From Reticulitermes lucifugus (taxonomy: Eukaryota; Arthropoda; Insecta; Blattodea; Rhinotermitidae), in NCBI GenBank assembly GCA_026260175.1, contig JAKCWW010000031.1, positions 154,826 through 218,825 on the forward strand: 64,000 bases of DNA, given 5' to 3'. Of the stretch, positions 47,051 to 59,115 are shown one piece after another. The translations under genes and the position numbers were made by a program. The notes under the pieces were generated by a model that saw only the letters and a list, made by a program, of their open reading frames with translations, did not search any database and had not been told where the DNA came from. The stretch's first letter is position 1, and every line of letters begins with the position of its first letter.

Positions 47051-50000
47051 AAAAATGGGGTATTTCCTGATATGATTCCATACGTAAGACTTTTAGAACT
47101 CGTGTGATATTTCCCTTTAAAGGTCACTACCTCGGTTTCCTATATTCGTATTTTAAAGTCTCACTGTACATGCCCTATGTAACTAGAGCATGGCATGATG
47201 AATCTGATTTTCGGTGTTTTGAATTACGAATTTGCTTTGTCAAAGATATAGGATAATATTTGCTATTCACAACTCCGGATCACGTTTCTGTTACCTAAAG
47301 CTAGGTTTACATCTATACGCATATTGTACCGACACCTGTATCGCAAGTTCATCGGCACAAATTTTATGAATGTAAAATTATTTGCTAAGTTCTTACATTT
47401 ACACACTCATGGAGATAAAAAGCCTCTACTTAAGAGAATTTCCGTGCTCACTTACAAAGTGTCATCTGGCAAGATATGCTTCATGTTACTAGCTATATAT
47501 ACGCACGTTACGTTAGATAAAATAACTGATAAGAGAGAAATGGTAAAGACATAAAAATTGTTCACAGAATTTCCTAAATCACCCCAACTGGATCCACTTC
47601 ATGAGAGAAAAAAAAAAGGAAAAAAATAAATTTCTTTTGAATTTACAGTGGATGATGCAGTCGGAATGGCACGAAACGTCAACAAACCTTTTCCTGGATA
47701 TCATGCAAAAGCATTTTCAATTACAGAACATGTCTAGCGATATTCACTGTCGAAAATATTTTCGGAATCATAAATGCTATTTCTCGAGCTCCAGAACAAC
47801 AAAGAAAATGAGCTTCCAGAAAGCAAGTAGTGTGATTTTAGCTACGATTTACATACACGGATACTTCAGAAACAGGATATCTGCTCATTATACATCGCCT
47901 GGCACTTGCCATTCTGAGGATGCAAATGGGAACAGAGTACGAGGTTCACAGAGAGCAGTCGATACAAAGGGTTTCCCGTTACAGCCATTGAATGCAACGG
48001 GAAAAGGGGGAATTATTCTGTCCAGAGTCGGGAAAGAACCTGTGGAATACTTCGGCAGTGTTCGGGGATCAGTACCTTTGCAGTGTTATAAATGATTTAC
48101 ATAGTAAAAGATGTTCAAGATAAATACACTTCACTGAATTGGTATAATATACACTCTTCCTTTAGTGAGGATGATTTGTTCTTTTAGGAGTTTTAGCCTC
48201 TTCAAGGCACGGATTAGGAATACCTCTTTCTAAAGGAACCATCAAAGTAGGTTCTCCCCTTTCCCCGTTCCACCGCAGTACATAGGCAGATCTAGCGTCC
48301 GAAGCGTTGTAAGATTTTCACTGAAACGGCGGACAATGTCCAAAATTTCAGTCACTCTTATGTTAAAACCACAACAATGTATGTGCACATACACCAGCAG
48401 TTCCGCATCCGGATATCATGATGGCATTTACGCTTGCCATTTTCCCGCCGAAGTTGTTCTTGATACTTTTGTGTTAGTCTCCGAATTCCTTTTCTGTAAC
48501 TGAAGGAATATCCAATTGCTATATAAGTATCGTTGCGAACGTTAGCATCCCTGTACTCTATAGACTTAACATATCAAACACTGCTCTTCTTCATTTCCTC
48601 GATTAAAAATAACGTCGTTTCTTGTGTGAACGCCGTAATTGTAAAACAAAACCTAAAATACGAACAAGATAATTAAGATACCCTTTTTTAAATTACAACC
48701 TTTAGCAAAATATAGTGAATTTCCTAAGCTGTTGCTCAATTTATTGTACCCAACACATTTCGGGGCATTTCATTCATTCCCAGGCGTTCCGTGTATACAA
48801 TATAAGAGGATTTACGGTGTGTGGGTCGTATATGATAATTGACATTATCAAAATAAACAGCTTTTATCCTACCACTAATGTACGTGTTACGATGATTGTA
48901 ATATTTAGCTCAAATATATCTGTATTACATTTTGAAAACATACGCAACGAAAATCTCACAAACACAAAATTTCGTTTCCTCCAGGGAACAGATAGTTAAG
49001 TACAAAAACTGCGCAAGCCTCATTTCAGCTAATTGTCAAGTCGCTGTTAAATAATCATATACAAACAGTGTCTAGAAATGTCAATGAGGCAGACATATAT
49101 TACAAAATGTACAAGCTGCTTCTTTTTTCACATTCACGCGCATATCTTACACATTTTTATACACGTATCTATACACAAACATGCCATAAGAAATATTTTA
49201 AATATAATTAGATCTGATACTACACCGTGAGTGCCATCTCCAATCGCCATACTTTTAATTTTAATTTGGATCATGCTGAAGAGGAAGAGACTTCTCTGGG
49301 GAAGCCTTGTAATTAAAGGTGAGACCGAACACTGCCTATTTTGTCTGAGGTATTTCGTACTTTTTCTGTACTCTCCGGTAAAATTCCAGGATATCGACTT
49401 AATTTAGGTCATTCGCCTTTCTTTTACTCCTTTTTCAAACGATCCTTCACAAATCATTCTGTGATTTGACTCTATTGAAATAAAGACATAATAAAACCCT
49501 TTAATTAAAATAAGAATCGATACGTCGTAAGAACAATCTCGAAGCAGGAGCTTCTAAAATGCGGTCCACTAAAGTGTACAGTTGTACACACGATCAAACA
49601 CATATGACTATGATAGTAATATATGTGTTAGAAGCCTACACTTTTACCTTTCCATAAAATACATAATATATCCGTTACAATGGCAAGGATAAAAGTGATT
49701 AAGAATCAATATTTGCCAGAAATGGAACTTTGGAGTGAATAGTTCGCTTATGCGTATTAATTATATTACTATCTTACGTCTACTACCATGTACAGAAAGG
49801 TCGGTTTGGTCTCTTCTGAATTTTCATTTCAATATGTTACCATTTAAGTAACAAAAGTCAACATTAACAACTTAACAGTCAAATGATTTGTGATTATATT
49901 ACCTTGATGTCTTTTGGAAATACAAAGGATCTGCAGACATTTCTAAACACGTGCCTCAGGACAATTATTAAGATATTTTAGCCTAATATAATCTAAAATG

Positions 50001-50080
50001 AAGAACTGTGGAGGCGTGCACAAGAAAACCCAGCGGCAGTGAGAATGATACTGCGGAAACGGAAGTGGATTTTTCACACA
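47051..50080. other. Mostly featureless; 164-codon ORF at 47601-48095
   Basis: The ORF is the longest in the window outside repeats. It is preceded at 47631-47648 by a pyrimidine tract and cag (ttcttttgaatttacag), which looks like a splice acceptor. The start is a poly-A derived K/E run. The residues show no domain, signal peptide or membrane segment. The 3' third (47900-48080) is GC-richer and could be an old exon. Function unknown, low confidence. Confidence 0.2.
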
Positions 50081-50084
50081 TTGA

Positions 50085-50290
50085 GGAAGGATTCCTTGTG
50101 ATAGACAAGCAAGTTTTGACTTGCAACCCCCAAGGACAAAGTAAAAGAGGAACGCCGAGAAAGAACTGGAGGAGTTCTATAAATAAGGAGGTCGGAACAG
50201 TGTGAGACTTGGAGAGTGATCAAGGCAATAGCTGAAAAGAGATTTCGCTGGTTTTCCTTCGTGAAGGCCCTATCCTCCGAAATGAAGAAA
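50085..50290 (+). mobile_element. LINE type C fragment, C-terminus
   Basis: The frame reads LTCNPQGQSKRGTPRKNWRS and SINKEVGTV, close to the 'WNPQGKRKRGRPKNTWRR' signature at the end of a widespread invertebrate LINE ORF. After a stop it continues WRVIKAIAEKRFRW. The copy is 5'-truncated and frameshifted. The 65-codon ORF 50008-50205 overlaps it and starts in unrelated sequence. Confidence 0.7.
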
Positions 50291-51029
50291 CAGGAACTGA
50301 CTTGACTTTATGTATTTTGATATATCTATAATTATTGCGAATAACTAATAGCAACTCAGCAAGGTTTATAATACAGAATATTCCTCAAGACGATAACCAA
50401 ATCTCTTCTATAACAAACAACGCCATAATGCCCCCGAACATAAATAACGGTACACCTTGGCACATACGAATTGATGTTTTAAAAGTGACTGTACTAAAAA
50501 CGGTAAGAAATATTCTGAAGAATGTTGTACACCTCTTGTCCACTCCATACTTCTCTTAGTATTGACAGCGACGTTACTGAAGAAAGAAAAGCCTATCACG
50601 AGCAAGCGAAATTTCCGTCCTGGGAAAAGTGATGACTACTCTTTCCACTACAATTTTTCCAGAGGGATCCGATTATATCACTTCCTGAGTTATGCTCAAG
50701 GGGTTCAAAAATGTCTCAAATTTTCTTTAACTGTGTACGGCAAGTATTTATTCGGATTCTTAGGGTTTATCTGCGCTTCCTTTTGTCCACGAAGGAAAAA
50801 TGTAAACAACTAAAGACCCGAAATTTTGAAACAACAAATTTGCACGTTCTCTACGTTTGTCGCAATTCAAGACGATACGGTTAAAGCACATTTTATAACA
50901 ACTGAAATTAAATATTCAGTACTCCGCTTCGGCATACTTCGTACGTAAACTAGCAGGCATATTATAATGCCTCTACATTAAATTACACAACGAGTTTCTG
51001 TGCTCCTCTTCACTACTGAATTAATTTGT
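50291..51029. other. No recognisable feature
   Basis: Short ORFs of 65-83 codons on both strands, none recognised. Confidence 0.5.
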
Positions 51030-51364
51030 CTGTCTTCCGACAGGTCCACAGCGTCTTCCAAAGCGAGTTCTCCACTGAGTGCAATCTAGTTCTTACTCTT
51101 TCAGTAGCTTCTCTTTTCCTTAACGTCACCCAATAGCTGCTTACGTCTTCTTCCACGTATTCCCGTCCTTTATATCTTTCCTTCAATAACGTGTTTCAAA
51201 AGGCAGTTCCTATGCAAGATGTGACCACTCCAGTTAGTATTTCTTCGTTTTATTTTATATAGAATATTTCTCGTCCCATTGAGTCCTTTTAGTACTCCAG
51301 TTTTCACACGATCGGTCCAGCTGATCTCCATTATTCTCGATATGGAAAAGTTTCTACTAAACAC
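51030..51364 (-). mobile_element. LINE type B fragment, C-terminus
   Basis: The minus ORF reads IMEISWTDRVKTGVLKGLN, then RNILYKIKRRNTNWSGHILH and RNCLLKHVIEGK, followed out of frame by a basic run and DVKEKRSYWK-like and LALEDAVDLS-like pieces to about 51030. It is the same lineage as 3960-4200 and preserves more of the region upstream. A retrotransposon relic. Confidence 0.8.
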
Positions 51365-52435
51365 AGAATTTCAAATAACTTCAAAGATTAAACTAACGAC
51401 ATTTCGTAACATGTACCTCGAAATATTGAGAATACTTAACCCATAAAAGTGTTCCAAGTGTTCATTATGATGTTTGACCGCTATTAAACCCTGTCGTAAG
51501 CAATCTAATTCCTTTCCCTAATCTCACATTCTATTCCCCTAGTAGTCACTTTAATACCATCATCCATTATACGATGTCTCCAAAATTACCTCTTTCCTTA
51601 AAGTTCGAGTACCACAATGTGCTTATGTCTCACCTGGCTCTTGTGTGCTACAAGTTCCATCAGTCCCTTCCTCACTGACTTGTATTATCTTTACAATCAT
51701 TAGATAACTCCCACCAACTGCATGTTAAGCCTCTTTCCCCTCTCTTAGGTACAAATATTCCTTCCAGCGCGTTCTCCACAATTACAATGAACTGTGGGAG
51801 AAAACATCTTTCATAGTCATAGGCCTGGTCAGACTGTAAGCATTGGTTTCTAACCGTCACCACGTAACTCTACTCTCCTTTAAACACTCCCCATAAAACA
51901 GAAAATATGTATATAAAATTTACTCATGTAATTTTAATATGCAATCATTTTGACTTTTCCAAGAAGGCACGGGAAATTGTAATTTTCATTACGACGTCAC
52001 TGTTTTACCATAAGCTGCATGAAAATACTTGATCGATAGAAAAAATCTAAGATTGTAAGGCAAAAGGGTAATTGCATCTTGTTTTTTTTATATTTTAGAT
52101 GTGATATGAGGAACCGATATGAGAGTGTAAAATGTTAGTCATAACACTGATGATGGCAGGGTAAATGGTATCATAATTGTAGTTAAGAAAGGCAAGTTTC
52201 GTGTAAGTATTGCACTTGTAAATTGCATGCATTTTCAAACGTTTGGCTTGCAAATAGCTAAACATTATACTCGTATTAAATACAGAGACGTATATTACGC
52301 GCTCTTCTTTACAAAATAGATAAAAATCTCATCATCAGAAGGTTGTGTATAACTGTGTGCGCGACAACTTTTCAACGGATTTCAATCAAATTTGAGACTG
52401 GAATTTCATACGAAATTTTCTTGGAACATAGAATT
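51365..52435. other. No recognisable feature
   Basis: AT-rich sequence. A ctgatgatggc string near 52148 has no GAAA partner downstream and is not called. Confidence 0.5.
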
Positions 52436-52439
52436 GCTC

Positions 52440-52722
52440 ACTGCCACACAAGCTGGAAGGTTGCGGGTTCAATTCCCGATGGGGTAATTGGGAATTTTCA
52501 TTGACTTAATCTATCGGCCGTACTAAGGCCCTGGGGTAGACCCAGTCTCTAAGAAAAATAATGGGTATCTCCTGGGGGTTAAAGGCAGCCTGTGAGTAGG
52601 GCTGACAACTTTGCCACCTGCATGTGCCAATTGTCTAGAAATTCTGTGAGCCTCATCCACCTGAGGCCCTAAGCACCTGCCCAGGCCTGTATAGGGATTG
52701 CTTTACCTTTACCTTTACCATA
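52440..52722 (+). mobile_element. tRNA-derived SINE (family D) with (CTTTAC)n tail
   Basis: The head keeps only the B box (gttgcgggttcaattcccga). The body has cggccgtactaaggccctgg, ggtatctcctgggggttaaa, gcctgtgagtagggctgaca and cacctgaggccctaagcacc. The end is caggcctgtatagggattgc, then three ctttac units and accatac. A hexanucleotide tail suggests a LINE partner with a similar repetitive 3' end. Confidence 0.8.
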
Positions 52723-53645
52723 CATATCTTATAAACCCTGCTGCATATAAAACAATACGGATATTTAAATTTTTCAGTAATTTCTCACAGTACAAAATAT
52801 TCCATAACATCTATTACACCAAAATTTCATTAAAGTACGGAACTTTTAATCGAAACGTTTTTCAGTCTGGTGAATTTACTGGAGTGTAAAAAAACATGTA
52901 ATCTCACAGATTTTATCGAAATCGTGAATAGCCTTACAGTAATAATTTCTTATCTGAAATAAATTACCGTCATATCCAATCGGGTAAGTAAATCCGTAAA
53001 ACACGTATTGATATTTGAAAAATGGTATTCATAAACTTCTCCATACCTGCCTGTATTTGTATGTTTTAACAAGAGCTCAAACCTAAACAAAGGAAGTTAA
53101 ACACCATCTGTGATGTCTGGACATGACTGTAGAAGGCATGTCTGCTGTAGGCATTATAATAGAAGCAAAATATATTGTGTAATAAATATTTGCATAAAAA
53201 TATGAAATTACGTAGGTGGAACTTGAAATTCTGACAAGAGATGTAAAAGGAAAAACGCACAAGTGAGCAAATCGATGGAATAGATAGTAAGCAAAAGGAC
53301 AGCTCTAAAGAGATGGTAAGAATTAGGCCTAATGATAAGAGGGGAGGCACGAAGGTCGTGTGACGTAGCTTTTATTTCTTTTTGCTGAGACGAAATCCTT
53401 TTATTTCGACATCGTAACAACAGTCCTGCTGACGTTAAAGCTGCCTTCCCTTTAAGTCAAACTACAAAGGATGTCCGAGTGGCGGGCTTTGTTGCACTGT
53501 TAGTTGGTCGACTGCATGTCCAATATTACACTATTGCCACCACATCTCCCTCCAGTTGGTACTCCTTGCGTGTGAATGTTCACAGAAAGGAAAGTTCACT
53601 GGAACTGCTGTGCCTTCAATAACGTAGCTTATTATGTTCATGACC
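52723..53645. other. No recognisable feature
   Basis: Short ORFs only. A locally GC-richer stretch at 53465-53565 is unassigned. Confidence 0.5.
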
Positions 53646-53646
53646 T

Positions 53647-53691
53647 CAGTCAGTCAGTCAGTCAGTCAGTCTGTCTGTCTGTCTGTCTGTC
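53647..53691. repeat. (CAGT)n-(CTGT)n microsatellite
   Basis: Six cagt units switch to five ctgt units. LINE type A ends in the same CAGT unit (26.77 kb), but no LINE sequence is recognisable just upstream here. Confidence 0.95.
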
Positions 53692-54017
53692 CATCAGCGA
53701 CGCGTCGCTTTGTTCCATTGTTAAGTTTCTTCAGAAGAGAGACGGCCCATTTATTGCTTTGTCATCCTCCTGTCGCCGGTCGACCCACACTGTTGTGTCT
53801 CTCTTTCTACCGTCTAACCACTTCTATTACTGAGACAGATCTCATGATGTGGTTTAATCCCGAGCAAGAAAAACCACAGCTTAATATTTTTTTCCCAGTT
53901 TTCTGCAACTTAGTGATAAGAAGAAAAGAGTGGTTTTGTTAATCTAGGAAGAAAACAGAACACAACAATAACGACCAAGATTGCTTATCTGGAGATTCTG
54001 CCTTATTTTCTGGTGAT

Positions 54018-54379
54018 ATTACGGCAAGGATCCCAGTGGCCGCGCGGACTTAGGCGTGGGTCTGCGGCCGCTCGCGTACTGGGATTGTGGGTTCGAATCC
54101 CGCCGAGGGCATGGGTGTTTGTGTTGTGTTTATTGTATAAGGACTAGTATGGAACATAAGTGACATGAAGAAGGACGGAAGGATTTAAAAGTATAAAATG
54201 GATCAAANNNNNNNNNNNNNNNNNNNNNNNNNNNNNNNNNNNNNNNNNNNNNNNNNNNNNNNNNNNNNNNNNNNNNNNNNNNNNNNNNNNTCTAAAAAGT
54301 GTGATCGTGAAGCCTCGAAAAATGAGGCGACCTAGGCCCCAAGGGGCTGTCGAACCATTGGAAAAAAAATTACGGCAAG
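54018..54379 (+). mobile_element. SINE family A with 11-bp TSD, interrupted by N gap
   Basis: attacggcaag at 54018-54028 and 54369-54379. The head is gatcccagtggccgcgcgga, cttaggcgtgggtctgcggc, with B box GGTTCGAATCC at 54090-54100. The tail is gatcgtgaagcctcgaaaaa, gcgacctaggccccaagggg and ctgtcgaaccattgg. Sequence at 54130-54207 (tgtataaggactagtatgga..) is not family-A body, so a secondary insertion may sit around the gap. Confidence 0.88.
54208..54290. other. Assembly gap (83 N)
   Basis: A run of unknown bases inside the SINE above. Confidence 1.
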
Positions 54380-54779
54380 AGTTTGGGAGAAATTTCTTAC
54401 TTAGCAGGCAGTAAGTTGAAAGAACATTTTAAGATACTGGAAATCCAAGGAAGTCACGCGAAACTTTAGTTTCTAGCGTAGAAAATCTGCAGTGAGATGT
54501 AAGGAAACAGAGACTCTGTCTGAATTTACACAGTATAAATAATAGTCGAAAAATCCAATTACTGCAAGCATAAATACGCGCGTGTATTTGAAGTATAAAA
54601 TCAATGTTTGTATGTGGTTTTAATATGGAAGAGACGGCATGTTCGTTCAAATTGAATATTAGCATTAAACATTATGTTTCTACAAGGTATATTAAGTAGT
54701 ACAAATTGTTAGATTTTTTATATTGTGAAATCTGTATGCAACAGAAAGCGAAAATTATCATTATACAGTTACGAGATTA

Positions 54780-54915
54780 GAGATTATCACGGCAGAATTC
54801 CTGAAGATTCAGGTCTTCTGAGATGTGACGGCGTGTCGTTGGACGAGGAGTTCTCGACGTTCCCCTAAAGATGAAGGCATTAGGAACCACAGCAACGTCG
54901 GGAAAATACGCGCCC
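54780..54915. repeat. Hammerhead-like repeat remnants, head to head
   Basis: Minus: gacacgccgtcacatctcag then aagacctgaat is the usual 3' flank (it translates TRRHISEDLN). Plus, from 54859: gttcccctaaagatgaaggc..cagcaacgtcgggaa is a degraded motif with a possible TTCCC/GGGAA outer stem. The facing arrangement resembles the short foldback at 34.6 kb. Confidence 0.4.
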
Positions 54916-55655
54916 AAAGACTCAGCTTTACGTTGCAGAAGACTTGAGTACTCTCTTACTGATTTATGCAGGAATATAATTTGGATTACACGGGGAAAAA
55001 TGAACGCAAATATCTTCAAACTATTGATCCTTCCATCTGTGGTTACGCTAATGTGCGGATGTGAATAAGCACGTACACATGCATGTGTGTACGTCTGGTT
55101 TAAAACACACTGTGACGTATTACATTAGCTTGCAGTAGCTCAATGGTGATTGATGTCAGACAGTACTGTGAATTATAGAAGCCTTTGATGTTGATGTAAC
55201 GGTGTTCAGAATTGGAACGCTGTGGATCGTAGCAGTTCATATTTCCATAAATATGCGTTTGCCTCTAGTAGGTACAGACAGAACAGTAAGATGTGCTCCA
55301 AATTACAGTATCCGTACATTGCTACAAAATGCCTCCTCCTATGACGGGGTTAACACAATATTAATGCGCTAATTCACACCACTTTTTATCGGACGTTTCT
55401 TCATTCATAATGATTGAAGAAGCCGTTACAATGTTAGATATTAAATTAGTTTCTTGTAAACGTAGCTGAAAACGGTAACATTTTTATAAACGAAGGGTAA
55501 AACACATCTCATAAACCAAAAAAATTACACGTAACCTTAGCTGTTCAATATAACAAGCCCTAGCGTTACATTGGTTCATGCTCCGCCATGTACCACAATT
55601 ACAGTTGTAAATAGAAACCATTCAAGTACACAGGTATGGGTATCAATAGCTCTTC
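54916..55655. other. No recognisable feature
   Basis: AT-rich, nothing identified. Confidence 0.5.
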
Positions 55656-55715
55656 CTTTGTACTACTACTCCGACATGCTTCGGTTCTTCTGGACCATCA
55701 TCAGGAAATACATTC
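55655..55715 (-). ncRNA. Hammerhead-ribozyme-like motif, A15.1 changed
   Basis: Minus: core CTGATGA (55698-55704), unpaired U, stem II GGT/ACC with an 8-nt loop, then GAAGCATGTC. GAA is present but the next A is G, making the closing pair of stem III a G-U. Site GTC. The outer stem TTTC/GGAG relies on wobbles. No inverted partner was found. Confidence 0.4.
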
Positions 55716-57155
55716 ACACAAGAATTACTGCAATTAATAAACTTTATAGCAATCTAATAAACACCAATTTAGAGCTTGTTACGTACGTTACATGTTAAAG
55801 GTTCTATAACATTGTTTATTTTCATCCTATTGTAATTTCTACTACTACTGCAGTTATATACCCGTACTCAATATTCAAGTGCACCCTCTCTTAAAAGAAT
55901 CTCCTTCACTTAATATGTTATTGAAGTATACCAAAGTCTTCAGCACTTATTAAATATGGTATAACGTTATGCAGTTTGGATTTATACGAGTATAATGTCT
56001 CAAATTCGAATATTGCCTACATTCCTGTAAGTTACATATACTGATCCTCACGTTTAATAGAGCGTGATTTGCTATGCCTTCCTTTTATTATGTGGTGTTT
56101 TGGTGGTATTCTGAGGCGCAGCGTGTTCGATGTTTGCTGTTTCAAAACGTAGTCGTGTGTCTTTCCTTCTGATTGAAATGGATGTGTACTAATCAAAGCA
56201 CACATCACTGTTTTTGACACTGAAAATACAAATTATTGTCATCGTGTTGATACCTTCTCGATGTGGCACAAGTATTCTTATGTTGTGTTGTGTGTTGCGT
56301 TGCGTTGCGTTGTGTTAATGCACGGTCTTAAGTAACAGATCTTTTGAACTGTATTTTATAATGATGTCACATGCGTTATTCAGACGGAAGGTAAACTAAT
56401 ATGAATTTTCACAGATGCGTAGGAAAGAAATTACGTATATGCGCCTCTAACTATACAAGTAAGCAAAGAGTATTTAATACCGAAAGCAGAACTCAATTAA
56501 GAAAACAAGATTTGTTTAGAAAAGTAACTTCGTGAATGAAGGTGCTCCTTGAAAAGACCAATTCGCTCAGCAGGCCAAGATATTCGCAACTTCTATGAAA
56601 TCCGAAGTTTCGGTCAAGACGTTCTACTGTTGTCCCCTATCCTGAGCAATACAATCACAATCCACATCCTAACACGATATTGCATAAAATACACATTTAT
56701 AGTATCCTATCATTACGCATTCTATTCCGACATGTGTCTTCCTTTCAGCCTTTTCAACTAAAATATTGTACGTATTTATCTCTCCCATTCATGCTACATA
56801 TACCGCCAATTTAATCTTTCTTAATTTGATTACCATAATTATATTAATGACATGCATCTGTTGTGTAAATCTGGAAGTGAATGTCATATGTTTAGTAAAA
56901 ATGCTTGTGCGAAGTGAAATGTTGAAAATTTAGAAGCTGAAGTCAATTTAAACAATGTTTCAAAAGTCATTTCCTACCTTCCATAAATCACACAGAAACT
57001 TCACTACCAACATAAGGCAGGTAATACTGCTTAGTAAAATAATCGCTGTTTATTCTGAGAAGAAAACGAACCCCATAAATGAACTATTATGCTATGCGGA
57101 AAAATGTCACGTTATTTAAACTTCCAAGGCAAGCAGTATATGCATTTCCCAGTGT
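55716..57155. other. Mostly featureless; GTTGC/GTTGT tract at 56282-56317
   Basis: A short imperfect pentanucleotide run (gttgcgttgcgttgcgttgt). Otherwise AT-rich without features. Confidence 0.55.
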
Positions 57156-57160
57156 CTTAC

Positions 57161-57467
57161 AATTGGTTAAAAGTAAAGGTAAAATTATGTGTGTCCATGC
57201 CATAAAAACATAAAGGAGAAGAACAGGCACAGCCCTACTCATTCTCAGCCTCGACACTAGATGGAGGTGAGTGGTCATCCTAACGACCCGGCCGCTTTAC
57301 GCCCAGTATCCACTGAAAAGGAGGCTTGGTGGATCCAAGAGCGGGTCTGGATGTTTTGGAGAAGAGAAAAACCTCCTGTCCCTGCTGGGAATTAAACCCC
57401 GGATCGTCCAGCAGGTAGTGTAGTCACTGTACTGACTGAGCTATCCCGGGTTGTGTAATTGGTTAAA
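57161..57467 (-). mobile_element. tRNA-derived SINE (family C), 11-bp TSD
   Basis: aattggttaaa at 57161-57171 and 57457-57467. The minus-strand head is cccgggatagctcagtcagt (clear A box) then cggggtttaattcccagcag (B box). The body contains cactggatcc-like, cacttggatccaccaagcct and ggcgtaaagcggccgggtcg pieces as in the 18.73-kb copy. The 3' end is tagggctgtgcctgttcttc and an AT-rich tail. Confidence 0.9.
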
Positions 57468-58312
57468 GTGCCGTTTACAGCTCTGGTCACTTTTATCTCA
57501 TTTGTACTCTCGTTACACAGGTGGTCGTTTCCTAAATTACGTAATAACACTCTTTTAGCTACTGACGTCAATTAGTGTCTAATGTGACCTGAACAAGTAC
57601 TGAATGGTTAACGATCGTGAAGAAAGCTTCTGCGGTCCGTTTCGATATAATACGGTATGTTAATATATGTCTGAAAGGCTTGCGGAACTCTAGGAAGAAT
57701 AGTCACTAAGATACGCGCACTGATCTGGAATTGACACCGATAATACCTGAACAGAAGTCAGAAGGCTTACTGCTTGTGATAACCTACTACTGCTTACTAT
57801 ACAGGTACAGGATATTTTAACTGTGGGAAAACAGGAGGTCTCTATGCGATACTTTCACTGAAAATGCAGTCGAATACAGCCATTGTTTTCAGTGATCGGC
57901 GTTTGGGCATGGTATTTGCTGAGTGTATACAGCCAAACAAAGAATAGCTGCTGGAAGGACAGGCAGACAAACTTTAGCTGTGATGAAGTTACCATTACCA
58001 ATCGATCTACATGTTACTTCCGTCTGTCCGTCCGTTATTCATGACAGGCAATTCAATTCCAAGCCTGACGAGGAAAAAGTCCTGGAATAAAATTGACTGA
58101 CAGGGTCCATTAGGACAACGCCTGAAATAAGTACACCAATATCGTGATTAAAATCCATAAGAATAAATCCACTTGCTTCCTAGGTAAAAAGATTAATATA
58201 AGAGTAACGATTCTGCTAATCCTAGTATTCTGTCTTCTCTCGGACTCATTTGTCACAGATATTTTTAGTTCACTTTCCTTTCTAGGGAAGAAAATATGCT
58301 CATGAGATCACC
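57468..58312. other. No recognisable feature
   Basis: AT-rich, short ORFs only. Confidence 0.5.
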
Positions 58313-58360
58313 GTGTGTGTGTGTGTGTGTGTCTGTGTGTGTGTCTGTGTGTGTCTGTGT

Positions 58361-58397
<37 letters not shown>

Positions 58398-58410
58398 CGT
58401 GTGTGAGCGT
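58313..58410. repeat. (GT)n microsatellite
   Basis: Long gtgtgt run with gtct and gagc interruptions. Confidence 0.96.
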
Positions 58411-58970
58411 GTGAGTTAGTACCATTTCGAATACTAGGCTAATAAGCCATCTAACAACTACTGGGTAACCAGAGTTCTACCGTACTTACCTAATACAATC
58501 TAGTCTCGGATTGAATCCTATCCGCTTCACTCAACTAAGGAAAAAACACATGTTGATAACACCGAATTAGCTAAACAATAGACTTCAGCTAACTCACAAC
58601 ATCAACTAAACTTTGGTCAGGAAAAAATAAGCAATTTAATATTTATAATTTAAAATACTTTATGCATAATATAGTTTAATCGAAATAACAGTACATATAC
58701 AGATAGATAAACAACAAATTCAATAGACATCATATGTACAAAGGCGGATTTAATTTTATGGCTTAATTAAGGATGTTACAGAACTTAACTGCTAGAAATT
58801 ATGGTGCCTAAAATTTTCCAACCGGGAAGAATGTGGAAGTGGTTGTGATAGATGTAAATACATTACTCCAGCATATCTGGGAAGGTGATGACCAAAGGTA
58901 CGAAAATCATCAGCCAACAATTCGTTTTTGGCCAAGCTTCGAACCAGAGATTTTTAATTGTATTTCGTAA
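58411..58970. other. No recognisable feature
   Basis: AT-rich spacer. Confidence 0.55.
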
Positions 58971-58971
58971 C

Positions 58972-59115
58972 AAAACTGCTAATTACTTTGTGGCATTTGA
59001 GGCTCCCCCGGCGGTGGCAATGAAGATTACTGTTTCTGGGAGTGGCGTGTATTCTAGTACAAGTTTCTAGCAGACTACACGGCGCCACGTAACGGAAGAG
59101 AGTAATCTTTACTGG
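58972..59115 (-). repeat. FWDV/RRHIP repeat fragment
   Basis: The plus strand translates FEAPPAVAMKITVSGSGVYS, the FWDV-peptide upstream region (FEALTAVxMKITVFWDV) with one base lost in ttctgggatgtg. Then RRHVTEESNLYW mirrors the RRHIPEDSNLH peptide. It is the antisense/sense flank of the hammerhead-like repeat. The ribozyme core itself is not visible. Confidence 0.5.

Noticed and set aside
49262-49310. catgctgaagaggaagagac..tggggaagcc could be another motif copy.
   Set aside because: GAAA is replaced by GAAG without stem III, and flanks do not match any copy.
52140-52175. ctgatgatggcagggtaaat resembles the motif start.
   Set aside because: No GAAA follows at hairpin distance and there is no inverted partner.
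54029-54110. Head of the SINE as a functional tRNA gene.
   Set aside because: A and B boxes are present, but the acceptor arm does not pair, there is no usable anticodon arm, and it continues into a SINE body with TSDs.
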